Assembly (NCBI RefSeq): GCF_006265175.1
Contig: NZ_VDCQ01000013.1
Coordinates: 62,001-126,000, forward strand
Length of the DNA stretch: 64,000 nucleotides
Source: Paenibacillus hemerocallicola
GTDB lineage: Bacteria > Bacillota > Bacilli > Paenibacillales > NBRC-103111
Reading direction: 5' to 3'
Made by a program: the position numbers and the translations under genes. Under the pieces are notes generated by a model. It did no database searches and was not told the origin of the DNA. It saw only the letters and a program-made list of their open reading frames with translations. Shown piece by piece: positions 62,625 to 64,000 of the stretch (the first letter of the stretch is position 1; every line of letters starts with the position of its first letter).

Positions 62625-63962
62625 ATGAAAAAAAAGGCGGCTCAATGGACGTTGGGCGGTATGCTCGCAGTCGCCCTGACATTGACAGCATGCGGCAAAA
62701 CCGATAACGGGACAACTGCTGACCCTAACGACAGTCAAGCTCCGGTGAAATCCATTGCCCAGGAGGCGGCGGAAGTCGTCTTTTATTCAAACAACGGCGA
62801 TTCGGCGGAAAGCTTTGATTACCGCTTTGGAGTCGCGTTGCGCAAGAAGTTTCCAAACTGGACGATTACGTACATTCAGCGTGAGGGTGCCGGGACGGAT
62901 TTGCCCGACCTGCTTTCGGCAGGTACAAGATTTGATATCTTCTTCCAGTCGATCGGCAATTTTGAGGCGCAGGCGTTCCCGGCCGGCATTCAGTACGATA
63001 TGACGGAGCTGATCAAACGTCAGGGGATGGACCTGAGCCGGCTCGACGCGACGGTTGTCGATGCGGTCAAGCAAGCATCGGGAGGGAAGCTTTACGGCAT
63101 CCCCGTTTTCACGAACAATTTGGTACTTTACTACAACAAAACGATCTTTGACAAGTTCGGTGTCACGTATCCGAAAGACGGGATGCGCTGGGAGGAAATG
63201 ATCGACATTGCGAAGAAGCTCACCCGCAATGAAGGCGGTGTGCAGTACTACGGTTTTTCGCATTCCCCGACGCACACGGTTCGGCTCAATCCGCTATCGA
63301 TTCCGAACGCCGATCTGCAGCAGGTTACGCCGACGATCAACAAGGATGAGCGCTGGAAGCAGTTTTATCAGGCATTCTATCTGGACCCGATGCGTGGCCA
63401 AGGGTATTTGGAGGGGATTCAGAAGCTGAATAAAATTCCGGACCATAACATGTTCGTCAAGGACAAAACAGTCGGGATGTTCGCTTATTTGTCCAGTCTG
63501 GTCTACGTCTGGGAAGAGCAGTTTAAAGGCGTCGATTGGGATATGGTCGCTCTGCCTACACTGGACAGCCAAAAAGGCGTAGGCTCGCAATCGTACCCGA
63601 CCTATTTCGGCCTGACTGCTATGGCTCGGAACAAGGAAGCGTCAATGGAAGCGCTCAACTATCTGATATCGGATGAGTTCCAAGCGGCAATGGCGCGTAA
63701 GGGCATTATGCCTGTGCTGAAAAACGACGCGATTCAAAAGGAACTCGGTCAGGATTCGATTTACAAGGATAAAAACTGGAAAGCTGTCTTCTATAACCGG
63801 TTTGCCCCGATTCCGCCGAAAGCGGACTACGACGCCGGGCTGGTTAACGAATACGTCAAGGCGGGAAATCAGATTGCCTTCGATAAAATGGATATGAACA
63901 GCGCACTGCGCCAAGCGGAAGAAGAAGGACAGAAAAAAATTGCCGCGTTTAAAAGCAAATAA
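62625..63962 (+). CDS. Lipoprotein solute-binding protein, ABC sugar type
   Basis: A 445-residue SBP. ATG 62625 follows GGGGGGGAAC; an earlier start in the beta-helix gene end is not plausible. The lipobox is LTACG. Motifs: VLYYNKTIFDKFGVTYP, MRWEEMIDIAKKLTRN, GGVQYYGFSHSP and a C-terminal EAEEEGQKKIAAF. It is most like the SBP at 6148-7473 in its first 100 residues (YRFGVALRKKFPNWTITYI against QRFGDQLRKKFPKYTFTFI). It probably takes up products of the beta-helix enzyme. A ribosome binding site 25 bases after its stop shows another gene beyond the window. Confidence 0.9.
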   Translation: MKKKAAQWTLGGMLAVALTLTACGKTDNGTTADPNDSQAPVKSIAQEAAEVVFYSNNGDSAESFDYRFGVALRKKFPNWTITYIQREGAGTDLPDLLSAGTRFDIFFQSIGNFEAQAFPAGIQYDMTELIKRQGMDLSRLDATVVDAVKQASGGKLYGIPVFTNNLVLYYNKTIFDKFGVTYPKDGMRWEEMIDIAKKLTRNEGGVQYYGFSHSPTHTVRLNPLSIPNADLQQVTPTINKDERWKQFYQAFYLDPMRGQGYLEGIQKLNKIPDHNMFVKDKTVGMFAYLSSLVYVWEEQFKGVDWDMVALPTLDSQKGVGSQSYPTYFGLTAMARNKEASMEALNYLISDEFQAAMARKGIMPVLKNDAIQKELGQDSIYKDKNWKAVFYNRFAPIPPKADYDAGLVNEYVKAGNQIAFDKMDMNSALRQAEEEGQKKIAAFKSK

Positions 63963-63986
63963 GAAAAACGTCTATCGACGTACTCC

Positions 63987-63995
63987 AAGGAGGAG
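63987..63995 (+). promoter_or_regulatory. Ribosome binding site of a gene starting beyond the window
   Basis: AAGGAGGAG close to the window end, with correct spacing for a start codon a few bases past position 64000. Confidence 0.7.
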
Positions 63996-64000
63996 CGACC

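Noticed and set aside
1-64000. Defence island, toxin-antitoxin, secretion system or prophage
   Set aside because: No nuclease, helicase, reverse transcriptase, capsid, terminase, portal or paired small genes were recognised; the tail-like motifs occur in isolated secreted proteins only.

Overview
The window looks like an accessory carbohydrate-utilisation island of a Paenibacillus-type Firmicute. The evidence is AGGAGG-type ribosome binding sites, lipoprotein-anchored solute-binding proteins (SBPs), many AraC regulators, Asp-box, FG-GAP and golvesin-type secreted proteins, moderate GC, and a dnaE fragment whose translation resembles Bacillales DnaE. Genus is inferred from style; no ribosomal RNA or tRNA is present.

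Layout. 1-7.5 kb: the tail of an esterase-like hydrolase, a secreted sialidase-fold protein, a relic zone, a frameshifted glycosidase-like gene and an SBP. 7.5-11.5 kb: a low-coherence stretch with a broken MerR gene behind an intact MerR-type promoter, an Old Yellow Enzyme, an SF0329-like gene and a broken PhyH dioxygenase. 11.5-35.9 kb: two related modules, each led by one of two paralogous AraC regulators. Module 1 holds an arabinose/fucose-isomerase-family protein, a GH78 alpha-L-rhamnosidase, an SBP, a sulfatase and a GH106-like rhamnosidase. Module 2 holds a sulfatase, a close SBP paralogue, a second sulfatase, an FG-GAP/propeller protein and a large secreted glycosidase, with dnaE and SBP relics between them. 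36-43.4 kb: an IS3 remnant, a LysR regulator and a complete biotin-independent malonate decarboxylase operon (mdcA-B-C-DE-G-H, beta and gamma fused). 43.5-57.1 kb: an SGNH lipoprotein, a MITE-like element, a carboxylesterase, a GntR/LacI-type regulator with tandem operator-like repeats, an SBP, GH43, GH51, GH2 and a fourth sulfatase. 57.1-64 kb: a dnaG fragment, a VOC protein, an IS1595-like fragment, a third AraC, a Tat-signal beta-helix protein and a fifth intact SBP; the window ends on a ribosome binding site.

How the genes may work together (inference): secreted or surface enzymes (sialidase-fold, GH43, parallel beta-helix, TIM-barrel glycosidase) would trim a complex glycan. SBPs would capture the oligosaccharides. 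Enzymes without signal peptides (GH78, GH106-like, GH51, GH2 and four Cys-type sulfatases) would finish them in the cytoplasm. Two rhamnosidase families plus four sulfatases suggest a sulfated, rhamnose- and arabinose-containing polysaccharide (ulvan- or rhamnan-like), but this is untested. No ABC permease or ATPase lies in the window, so the SBPs must use permeases encoded elsewhere or beyond the edges.

The window is also rich in decay: at least nine broken genes or fragments, four probable frameshifts in homopolymer runs, three copies of an intergenic hairpin repeat, a MITE-like element, and fragments of two replication genes and two insertion sequences. I found no CRISPR array, toxin-antitoxin pair, phage module or recognisable defence system.
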